A DNA stretch of 8,444 bases from Defluviicoccus sp. (GTDB lineage Bacteria > Pseudomonadota > Alphaproteobacteria > Rhodospirillales > Defluviicoccaceae), in assembly GCA_013414705.1 (NCBI GenBank), contig CP058705.1:1758913-1767356 (forward strand), read 5' to 3'. A program made the position numbers and the translations under genes. Of the stretch, positions 1 to 6,559 are shown in pieces. The notes beneath the pieces are model-generated. The model made no database searches. It saw only the letters and a list, made by a program, of their open reading frames with translations, and had not been told where the DNA came from. Within the stretch, counting starts at the first letter, position 1. Each line of letters opens with the position of its first letter.

Positions 1-634
1 CTGGTCGCGGCGGTCGCGCCAGCCCGACGGCACGTCGGCACGGCTGATCGTGCTGACGTAGGTTGGGCGGCCATCTCCATCCACCGCCATGCCGTTCAGG
101 TGGCAGCGGTCTTCTGCCGCCAGCTTGCTGACGAACGGCGGTCGCCACAGCGGTGCAAAGCTCGCGTGCTCGCTCGCCGTTGCGAGGCAGGAGAACAGCG
201 TGTTGACGAAGACGACGCGGCCCGTCGCATCCGGCGCGATGTCGTGGATATCAAGATCGCCCGTCGTGTACGCGATGCGCGGGACGAACAGCCTGTCCAG
301 CCCGTCCCGCGTCTCGCCGGGCGCGAGGATGTTCTGAAAGCGCCAGAGCTGGTAGAGCGAACTCATCCACAGCGTCTGCCCGTCGCACCACATCCCCATG
401 CAGCGCGGAAAGCTGCGGTTGGCGAAGTGAAAGCGGCCATTGTCCTGCAGCCCCACCAGGAACATCAGCCCGGCCTGATAGGTGGTGAAGCCGATACTCA
501 CCCGGTGCTCGGCCATCCACGCCGCCATCTGCCGCGAAGCGGAGAACCGGAACTGCGGCACCGGCTGCCCGCCCGGCAGGGTGGGCGCAGGCGGTGGGGC
601 AGAGGCAGAGGAGGGGCGAGCTTGGCTGGTCCAT
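1..634 (-). CDS. TIGR03032 (DUF4915) family protein, N-terminal part, cut by left edge; possible frameshift near start
   Basis: The minus-strand frame whose codons end at position 1 is open from before 561 to the window edge. It carries blocks I recognise from the TIGR03032/DUF4915 family: FTTYQAG, RCMGMWCDGQTLWMSSLYQL, YTTGDLDIHDI, FVNTLFSCLAT, PLWRPPFVSKLAAEDRCHLN and a final SGWRDRR. The family has no established biochemical role. About 187 residues from a GTG at 561 are visible, perhaps half the protein; the C-terminus is missing. The start is unclear. The only ATG with a good ribosome-binding site (AAGG seven bases upstream) is at 634, but it is one base out of frame with the conserved body. 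Dropping one base from the four-C run (613-616 on the plus strand) would join them, giving MDQPSSPSSASAPPPAP before the conserved part. Otherwise translation may start at GTG 561 or ATG 528. It follows the RTX-like gene on the same strand, so co-transcription is possible. The family call is confident, the start is not. Confidence 0.82.
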
Positions 635-670
635 GGGCAAACCTTAAACGGGAAAAACAGTTGTGCTGAC

Positions 671-718
671 GCCGGAACACCGGGAGGGAATGTCCCTCCG
701 GCGCTGCCGTCAAGCGCC
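671..718 (-). terminator. Paired hairpins between the RTX-like gene and the TIGR03032 gene
   Basis: Reading the minus strand just after the RTX-like stop codon there are two stem-loops in tandem. The first is GGCGCT/AGCGCC (713-718 with 700-705, 7-base loop). The second is GGAGGGA/TCCCTCC (683-689 with 693-699, 3-base loop). A run of five T follows on the minus strand only after a further dozen or more bases, so this is not a textbook intrinsic terminator. It could act as a partial terminator, attenuator or mRNA 3'-end stabiliser separating the two genes. Confidence 0.4.
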
Positions 719-735
719 GTCGCGTTGCAGGGTGT

Positions 736-3447
736 TCAAGCGATCAGGATCACGCCGTCGTCGACAAGTTCCTCGACGCTGAGCGTTGTGGTGAAGTCGC
801 TGAGCACCACCATATCGCCGGAAGAAGAGGGTAACGAAACCGAGATGATGGTATCGCCGCTGTCGGAGCGCAGCGTGATATCCTCTGCCGTGAATGAATA
901 AGAAGAAGCACTGAACTTGGTGAAATCAAGGACATCGTCAAGGGAGAAGTCGGTGATCTCATCGACGACCGAGATGAGCTTTCCACCATCGTACTGTCTC
1001 ACATCGTTTCGCATCCAGGAGAAACGGTCGCTGCCGGCTCCGCCGGACATCTGATCGACGCCCATCCCACCGTCCAACATGTCATCGCCGGCTCCGCCAA
1101 GCATCAGATCGGTGCCACGGCCGCCGCTCAGCAGGTCGTCGCCGTTGCCGCCGAGCAGTGTATCCGCGAACACAAAGTCGCGGCCTTCGAAGTCGCTGGA
1201 TATTAGATTTGAGGAGACAGTGCTGTCCTCTCCGGCATCGCCGAACAGGGAGTCGTTGCCGACTCCGCCCAGCAGGATGTCACGGAACGCAGAAATGGTG
1301 TTGTCATTGCCACCTTCGATCTCAGCTTGGGAGGCTCCCGTGCCGAGGACGTCACCGACCAAGAGGTCGTCGCCGTTGCCGCCAATCAAGGTGTCGCAGA
1401 ACGCGCTGACAACATTGCCAGTGCCACCTGCCGCTCCGCCATCGCCATCGGTGCCTACGTAGATTTCGGGCCTATAGTAGAAGACTTGGGTCGACACGGC
1501 AGAGTGGTCGCCGATGAGCGTATCGTTGCCAGCGCCGCCCTGCAAAACGTCGCTGAATGCGGTGACGACATTGTTGTTTCCGCCGGAACCCGCCGGCAGA
1601 TCGTCGTCGTCTCCACCTGTGCCGACCTCGACCGTGGCAGAAACCCCACCGGAACTTCCTGTTTGGTGAAGGTCCCCGACCAGCCAGTCGTCGCCATTAC
1701 TGCCGGTGAGCGTATCGGAGAATGTGGTAATGCGAGCATTGCTGCCGCCGTTGCCGCCGCTGCGTGACGTGTCATAAACCTCAATGTTGCCGTTGCCGCC
1801 GTTTCCGCACTGCACGCTGAGCGCGATGTTGCCTTCAGAGTCTACCCGCGAGATGTCGCCCACGATCAGGTCATCGGCGCCACCTCCGTGCAGCGTGTCT
1901 GTGAAACTGCGGATCGTGGTGTTGGAACCGCCATCGCCTCCGTCAAACGAATGAAAATAACTTGACCCCAAGCCTCCCCGCCGGTTCCAGCTTCTACAGT
2001 GAGCGCGAGAGTGTCGCGCGTGAGCTGCTGCAGGATATCGCCCACTATCGTGTCGGTGCCGTTTCCGCCGATGCCGATGTCGTTGAACGACATCGCCATG
2101 CTGGACTCGCCGCCGGGACGTCCGTCATGTCTATTGTAGGAACTTCCAGTCCCACCTCTACCCCCGTGGCGGCAGAGACGTCCACGGTAACCTCACCGGC
2201 GCTGGAGGTGCGGGAAATGTCGCCGACGATCGTATCGCCGCCGTTGCCGCCAAGCAGGTGGTCGTTAAAGGATTGAGCGGTATTAGCGTCGCCACCTACA
2301 CCACCGAACGCGAAGTCACCCGCGCGGCCGGCTACCGTGCGCAGTGTGAGGTCACTGAGATCGCTCTCGCCACGAACGTCACCGACGACCGTATCGTTGC
2401 CGGCGTTCCCCGCGAGTCGATCGTTGAAAGCGCCGATGGTGTTAGCACTCCCGCCCGCGCCACCCGTCCGAGAAGTGGATTCGCTAATGCCGTTTCCTGC
2501 GTCTACCGAGAGCACGGATGTATCGCCGATGGTTCGGCGCAGCAGTGCATCGCCGACCAGAAGGTCGGTTTCAGCACCACCGGATACCGTGTCGCTGGCA
2601 GCCGCGACCATATTACCGCTGCCACCGGCGATTCCGGCGGAAGCAGCGATGCTCAGCGTACCACGGCCCTCACGGAGTGTGTCGCCGACCAGCGTATTCA
2701 GCCCGGCTGCTCCGATGAGCAAATCGTTAAAGGCAACACTTCGATTATTGTCACCTCCCTTGCCAAAAAGTCATAGGGTTCATCGTGATGACCAAAATAT
2801 ACTGGAGATAGATCTCCATCTCCGGCCGTCGCTAGCAGATCGGCGTCGCCGCCGACTTTTCTTACGTCGCCGACGATGACGTCATCTCCGGCGCTGCCGA
2901 GGGCGGTGCTGTTGAATCCTATAGCTGTGTTGCCATCGCCTCCGATCGGACCGTTCCGTTCACCGGAAACACCGCCTCCGCCGGCGTTGACCTCTAGTTG
3001 TGCGTCGTCATTTCCGCTGGAAAACACATCGCCGATGAGCTGATCATCACCGTTGTTGCCTAAAAGGCGGTCATCGAAGCCGCGGGCGGTGTTGAACGAT
3101 CCACCGTCACCGGCGTCCGACGCCCGGGGATTGGAAATGAACCGCAGCACTTCAGCTGCGCCGGCGAGAACCTGTGCGGTGATCGGCCCGCTGCCGTCGC
3201 CGATTACGTCGCCGACGAGAATGTCGTTGCCGGCAAGGCCGACGAGCGTATTGGAGCCGCCGGTTGCCGTCTGGCCGCTGGCGCCGTCCACCGTGCCTTG
3301 GCCGCTGCCTGCATTGACGAGCAGGTCGACCGGGTTGGGCGCAAGCTCAAGCGCATCGCCGGCGATGGTGTCGTCTGCAGGCGTTCCCAGGATATCGACG
3401 CCGGTAGCGAGCGGGAGCGCGACATTTGCGGTATGTGTATCTGGCAT
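736..3447 (-). CDS. RTX-like long-period repeat protein, probable type I secretion substrate; frame broken at three homopolymers
   Basis: Starts at ATG 3447 (GGAGG five bases upstream) and stops at TGA 738-736. As given it is read in four pieces. One extra base in each of three runs (T5 at 2765-2769, G5 at 2161-2165, G4 at 1976-1979, minus-strand bases) joins them into about 904 residues. No signal peptide or membrane segment is visible. In the repaired protein about 14 units of roughly 44-62 residues run from residue 20 to 740, each with a core like LLGGNGDDxLVGD. The GD aspartates fall near 31, 80, 140, 194, 256, 300, 357, 410, 471, 532, 593, 648, 700 and 737. Between cores come variable strand-like segments and a GGxGGxxNT..FxD linker. 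Residues 764-812 hold classical RTX nonapeptides (GGNGDDLLS, GGAGDDMLD, GGAGSDRFS), which bind calcium in the family. The last 90 residues, including DEITDFSLDDVLDF and ending VILIA, resemble type I secretion C-termini. Likely exported surface or matrix protein; adhesin, structural or enzyme-carrier roles cannot be separated. Confidence 0.85.
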
Positions 3448-3452
3448 TCCGA

Positions 3453-3457
3453 CCTCC
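3453..3457 (-). promoter_or_regulatory. Shine-Dalgarno of the RTX-like gene
   Basis: On the minus strand GGAGG lies five bases before the ATG at 3447, an ideal spacing. It fixes this start for the RTX-like gene and shows that the first piece, and so the whole reading, begins here. Confidence 0.75.
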
Positions 3458-3479
3458 AGTCACTGTGTCAAGAAACGCT

Positions 3480-3497
3480 TAGGTGTTTGATCCCGGC
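3480..3497 (+). repeat. Solo IS481-type end fragment (direct copy of 3736-3753)
   Basis: TAGGTGTTTGATCCCGGC at 3480-3497 is identical to 3736-3753, where the last 14 bases are the start of the IS481 element's left inverted repeat and TAGG is the flanking target sequence. After this point the two copies diverge. It lies 34-51 bp upstream of the RTX-like start. It may be the scar of an earlier insertion, or an aborted or deleted second copy of the same element. Confidence 0.65.
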
Positions 3498-3739
3498 GAA
3501 GTGCCACAGGCAGGGGTTGCACAGGGGACGGCACGCCCCTTGCCGAGCAAGCGTAGCGCTGCGAGCCAAGATAGCGCGATAATACCGCGCACATCTTGCG
3601 TGCGTGCGCTCTCTCTCCCTCTCCTTTCCATGCACGCAAAACGCTTAGGCATTATAGGGGCACCCTCTCAGGAGTCCGGAGTTCGTCCGCTTCGGGTGCA
3701 ACAGCCATCGTGACGTAGAACACCGACGGTTATCCTAGG

Positions 3740-4751
3740 TGTTTGATCCCGGCCTTTGATGGTGCGATCTTTTCACGGGAGTGGAAGGAGGCCCTATGGG
3801 ACAGGTTCTGCACCGGGGCGCCCGGACGACAGAGGCGGTGCGTCGAGCGATACAAAATAGTCAAGAGAGCCTGAGGGCGCTGTCGAAGCGCTACGGGATC
3901 AACCCCAAGACCGTCGCGACGTGGAAGAAGCGGACATCACCGTCCGATCTGAAGACGGGGCCGAAAGAGCCGCATTCGACAGTGCTTTCGATCGAAGATG
4001 AGGCGGTTATTGTCGCGTTTCGCCGCCACACGCTGCTGCCGCTGGACGATTGCCTCTCCGCGCTTCGGCCGACACTGCCGCACCTGACGCGCTCGTCGCT
4101 GCATCGGTGTCTGCAGCGTCACGGCATCAGCCGATTGCCCGATGTCGCAGAAGACAAGCCGGCACAGAAAAATTCAAGACCGATCCCCTCGGCTCTTTCC
4201 ACATCGATAGTGCCGAAGTGCAGACTGCCGAGGGTAAGCTCTCTCCGCCACCAGTGATCGCACGAGCAAATTCGCTGTCGTCCAGGTCGTCAGGAAAACC
4301 GGACGCACGTCCGCATCCGCCTTCCTCTCAGCCCTCATCGAGGCCGTGCCCTACAAGATCCACACCGTGCTCACCGACAATGGCATCCCGTTCACCGTCC
4401 CACCGCGTTATGCAGACGGTCCAACCGCACGCCACATGACGCACATGTTCGACATGCGATGCCAGGAAAACGGCATCGCGCATCGCCTGACGAAGGTGAA
4501 CCATCCGCGGACCAATGGCCAGGTGGACAGACTGAACCGGACCATCAAGGACGCCACCGTCAAGCGCTTCCACGATGACGATCATGCCAAATTCGAAACG
4601 CACCTCGCCGACTTCATCGCAGCCGACACCTTCGGCAGAAGACTGAAGACCCTGCGCCGCCTCACCCCATACGAATACATCTGCAACGTCTGGACTTCAG
4701 AGCCAGAACGATTCAGACTCGACCCAATCTATCAAAGGCCGGGATCGAACA
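3740..4751 (+). mobile_element. IS481-family insertion sequence, 1012 bp, inactivated
   Basis: The element is bounded by 23-bp inverted repeats, 3740-3762 and 4729-4751, which match at 21 of 23 positions (core GATCCCGGCCTTTGAT). The outer end is TGTT on each side. The left flank CCTAGG (3734-3739) fits the NCTAGN target described for IS481 itself. The right flank is GGAACG, so there is no target duplication, which suggests later rearrangement at the right end. The length and the single transposase gene are normal for the family. Confidence 0.85.
3785..3791 (+). promoter_or_regulatory. Shine-Dalgarno of the IS481 transposase
   Basis: AAGGAGG lies four bases before the ATG at 3796. It supports 3796 rather than the in-frame GTG at 3781 as the start, and agrees with the conserved N-terminus MGQVLH of this IS481 subgroup. 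Confidence 0.6.
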
Positions 4752-4807
4752 GGAACGGACCTGGAGCCACAGCCCACCACCATCCCCGTACCGTCCCCGC
4801 TCAGTGA
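3796..4807 (+). pseudogene. IS481-family DDE transposase, broken by frameshifts
   Basis: Starts MGQVLHRGARTTEAVRRAIQ with a helix-turn-helix region (about residues 20-45, KRYGINPKTVATWKKR) and the block HLTRSSLHRCLQRHGISRLP near 96-115. Frame 1 fails at an A5 run (4168-4172); one more A restores KKFKTDP and the first catalytic Asp in FHIDSAEV. A second lesion follows GKL at 4242-4255, where about 14 bases replace the roughly 18 that would encode the usual YLFVAI. The third frame, from 4256, reads DRTSKFAVV, then LTDNGI with the second Asp, TNGQVDRLNRTIKDATVKR and LTPYEYICNVWTSEPERF, and runs over the right inverted repeat to TGA 4805-4807. The family normally has Glu in NGQVER; here it is Asp, so the DDE triad would be DDD. 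Two lesions and a lost catalytic residue make it non-functional unless supplied in trans. Confidence 0.88.
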
Positions 4808-5147
4808 GTCCGCGAATTCGTGCTGCATTGAGTGTGCCTGTGACCATCTTTATATTCACACACATATACGCGCGTCTGTGTGCGACTCAGTGCAACTGGT
4901 GCCACACTGGCGAGGCGATAGAATCAATGATTTCAATGAGAACACGACGACCTGTGATCTCGTGCGTTCTATATGCGGCGGACACTACCTCCGCCACACG
5001 TATCCTTTTGATATATAAATTTTTGGCGAAATCTTGCACGCAAAGTTTTTGTGCGCTTGCTCGTCCTGGCGCTTGTCCGGGCTGCGTGGAAAAACAGGCC
5101 TATGTTCGCAGTTGCGCGCGCAAGCATCAGAGTCGATTCTTCCTCCC
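4808..5147. other. Gene-free spacer between the two insertion sequences
   Basis: No credible gene: an open frame of about 115 codons on the plus strand resembles nothing and has no recognisable ribosome site. The stretch is less GC-rich than its surroundings, with AT patches such as GATATATAAATTTTT (5009-5023), a CACACA (4857-4862) / TGTGTG (4877-4882) inverted pair and a tandem TCAATGA pair near 4925-4940. GTTTTTGTGCGC near 5045 and GCGTGGAAAAAC near 5086 form an imperfect inverted pair. The outer end of the IS630-type element must lie in or near its right part, but I could not match it to the other side. Confidence 0.45.
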
Positions 5148-6252
5148 TTAGTGGATGGAATCCAACGTTTGGTGCCCGCGTTTGACGGCGGCGATGATGC
5201 GGTTTGGGTCGGCGGTCCAGACGAAGGGTTTGGGATTGTCGTTGGTTTCGGCGAGGAAGCGGTTGATGGCGGCCTGCAGTTCGACCAGCGAGCGGAAGAC
5301 GCCGCGCTTCAGGCGCCGCTTGGTCAGCTTGGCGAAGAAGCCCTCGACGGCGTTCAGCCACGACGCCGAGGTCGGCGTGTAATGGAAGACGAAGCGGGGT
5401 GTCGGTCGAGCCAGGCGCGCACCTTGGCGTGCTTGTGGGCGCCGTAGTTGTCGAGGATGACGTGGACGATCCGGCCGACCGGGACGGCGGCCTCGATGCC
5501 GTTGAGGAAGCGGATGAACTCCTGGTGCCGGTGGCGCTGCATGCAGCGGCCGATCACCGTGCCCTCCAGCACGTTCAGCGCCGCAAACAGCGTCGTCGTG
5601 CCGTTGCGCTTGTAATCGTGGGTCATCGTGCCGAGGCGCCCCGGCTTCATCGGCAGGCCGGGCTGGGTGCGGTCGAGCGCCTGGATCTGGCTCTTCTCGT
5701 CGACCGACAGCACGACCGCGTGGGCCGGCGGATCGACATAGAGGCCGACGATCTCGCGCAGCTTCGGCACGAACTCGGGATCGCGCGACAGCTTGAAGCG
5801 GCGCACCCGGTGCGGCTGCAGGCCGTGCGCCCGCCAGATCCGCTGCACCGAGGAGACGCTGATGCCGGCCGCCCTGGCCATCGCGCCGGCGGTCCAGTGC
5901 GTCGCCTCGCCCGGCGGGTCGCTGGTCGTGGTGAGCGCGACGACGCGCCCGGCGACCTCCCGGCCCAGCGGCGGAATGCGCGACGGCCGCGTCTTGTCGC
6001 GCAGCAGGCCGTCGACGCCGGCCCGCATGAACCGCTCCTGCCAGCGCCAGACGGCGGTCTTGCTCTTCGCCGTCCGCCGCATGATCTCGCAGGTGCCGTG
6101 CCCTCGGCGGTCAGCAGCACGATCCGCGCTCGCCAGACGTGCTTCTGCGGGCTGTTCCGATCCGCCACCACCGCTTCCAGACGGACCCTGTCGGCAGCCG
6201 AAACCTCGACGACAATCCCATCGCGCATGCCCCAGACTCGCACGCGCGCCAA
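5148..6252 (-). pseudogene. IS630-family DDE transposase with two single-base frameshifts
   Basis: Reading down the minus strand from TTG 6252 (or ATG 6228) gives VWGMRDGIVVEVSAADRVRL and NSPQKHVWRARIVLLTAEG. There the frame slips at CCC 6101-6103 (GGG in the gene); one extra base continues into HGTCEIMRRTAKSKTAVWRW and DGLLRDKTRPSRIPPL, the helix-turn-helix part. The middle frame runs through THWTAGAMARAAGISVSSVQ and HAVVLSVDEKSQIQALDRTQ to HVILDNYGAHKH. It slips again at a C4 run (5396-5399), after which the last frame gives FVFHYTPTSASWLNAVEGFF, ETNDNPKPFVWTADP and ends LDSIH with TAA at 5150-5148. The repaired protein is exactly 368 residues, normal for the family. The DDE triad is all encoded: Asp185 (SVDEK), Asp268 (ILDNY) and Glu304 (NAVEGF). 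The lesions may be sequencing errors over an intact transposase. No host link beyond insertion. Confidence 0.9.
5148..6252 (-). mobile_element. IS630-family insertion sequence (transposase part only; ends not identified)
   Basis: A full-length IS630-type transposase implies an insertion sequence somewhat larger than the gene, with the TA target typical of the family. I searched about 100 bases on either side and found no convincing terminal inverted repeats next to TA, so only the coding extent is given. Short direct similarities around GTCGATT (near 5133 and near 6308) are in the same orientation on both sides, not inverted, and were not accepted as ends. Confidence 0.6.
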
Positions 6253-6420
6253 TCACGGGGAATCCCCAACAGGATTCCTCCGTCAGACTTCATCCATTAG
6301 GTTCTGTCGATTGCTGGGTTTTTGGGGAGTGATCGGGATTAAGTAAGCCTCTTGCGCGGGACCAGCTTGGTTCACCCTTCCACCCAGGCGTTCCCGTCGC
6401 CCGTGCCGTGTCAAGCTCGT

Positions 6421-6526
6421 GCCGTTGCGTCCGGATCACGCAACAGGGTCACTGCAGCCATCGCATCGCGGCTTCACCCCGCCACAGGTGGACAACGTTG
6501 GACGCACGGGGATAAGCCGTTGCGTC
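6421..6526 (+). repeat. GTTGCGT repeats upstream of ugd (candidate operator)
   Basis: GCCGTTGCGTC occurs at 6421-6431 and 6516-6526, 95 bases apart. The first copy also forms a 7-bp inverted repeat, GTTGCGT/ACGCAAC (6424-6430 and 6438-6444, 7-base spacer). Three half-sites of one heptamer within 105 bases just before the ugd start are compatible with a regulator site, but could be chance in GC-rich DNA. Confidence 0.3.
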
Positions 6527-6548
6527 AATGAGCGAGTGGCGAGTGATC

Positions 6549-6555
6549 AGGGGAA
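6549..6555 (+). promoter_or_regulatory. Shine-Dalgarno deciding the ugd start
   Basis: AGGGGAA lies a few bases before ATG 6560, where the conserved N-terminus MRITMVGAGYVGLV begins. This favours 6560 over the upstream in-frame GTG at 6419, which would add 47 residues with no family resemblance. Confidence 0.65.
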
Positions 6556-6559
6556 CGTG

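Larger units (their letters stand above)
3448..3739. other. Upstream region of the RTX-like gene, no gene seen
   Basis: No convincing gene on either strand. Contents: an 18-bp copy of the IS481-type end with its TAGG flank at 3480-3497; the 11-mer AAACGCTTAGG at 3473-3483 and again at 3639-3649; an inverted repeat TTGCGTGC (3596-3603) with GCACGCAA (3632-3639) around a pyrimidine-rich tract (CTCTCTCTCCCTCTCC); and the CCTAGG target site at 3734-3739 next to the IS481 element. The promoter of the RTX-like gene presumably lies here, but I see no convincing -35/-10 pair at a usable distance from 3447. Confidence 0.5.
6253..6559. other. Intergenic region upstream of ugd
   Basis: No gene supported. 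An open frame reads in-frame into ugd from 6419, but it lacks family-like sequence. Features: a hairpin GGAATCC/GGATTCC (6259-6265 with 6272-6278), possibly part of the IS630-type end; the 11-mer GCCGTTGCGTC at 6421-6431 and 6516-6526; and an inverted copy, GTTGCGT (6424-6430) with ACGCAAC (6438-6444). Part of the IS630 element and the ugd promoter should lie here. I see no clear sigma-70 -35/-10 pair. Confidence 0.45.

Noticed and set aside
1976..2769. Programmed ribosomal frameshifting in the RTX-like gene
   Set aside because: Three separate shifts of the same sense at different run types, with no consistent slippery heptamer and stimulator, are better explained by missing bases.
1079..2879. 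Several plus-strand open frames (for example 1079-1462, 1327-1767, 2258-2776, 2337-2879) opposite the RTX-like gene
   Set aside because: They are the antisense of a GC-rich repeat gene; their proline/serine/arginine-rich or valine/aspartate-rich compositions mirror the repeat codons and match no family.
736..3447. Regularly spaced repeats as a CRISPR array
   Set aside because: The repeats are coding, variable in length and conserved at protein rather than DNA level, with no constant short repeat and spacer pattern.
3463..3468. TTGACA on the minus strand as the -35 box of the RTX-like gene
   Set aside because: At normal spacing the -10 box would fall on or inside the start codon.
4804..5151. 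Plus-strand open frame of about 115 codons between the insertion sequences
   Set aside because: Low-complexity composition, no recognisable motif or ribosome-binding site, and it runs over a compositionally mixed spacer.
5097..6345. Terminal inverted repeats of the IS630 element
   Set aside because: The similarities found (around GTCGATT and around GATTC-TCC) are in direct, not inverted, orientation, and none is next to a matching TA duplication.
5399..6346. Plus-strand open frame of 315 codons
   Set aside because: It lies opposite the IS630 transposase, whose conserved motifs are clear on the minus strand; its Arg/Ala/Asp-rich sequence is a codon shadow.
6419..6559. 47-residue N-terminal extension of ugd
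   Set aside because: No resemblance to the family, no ribosome site at 6419, while ATG 6560 has AGGGGAA upstream and begins with the Rossmann motif.
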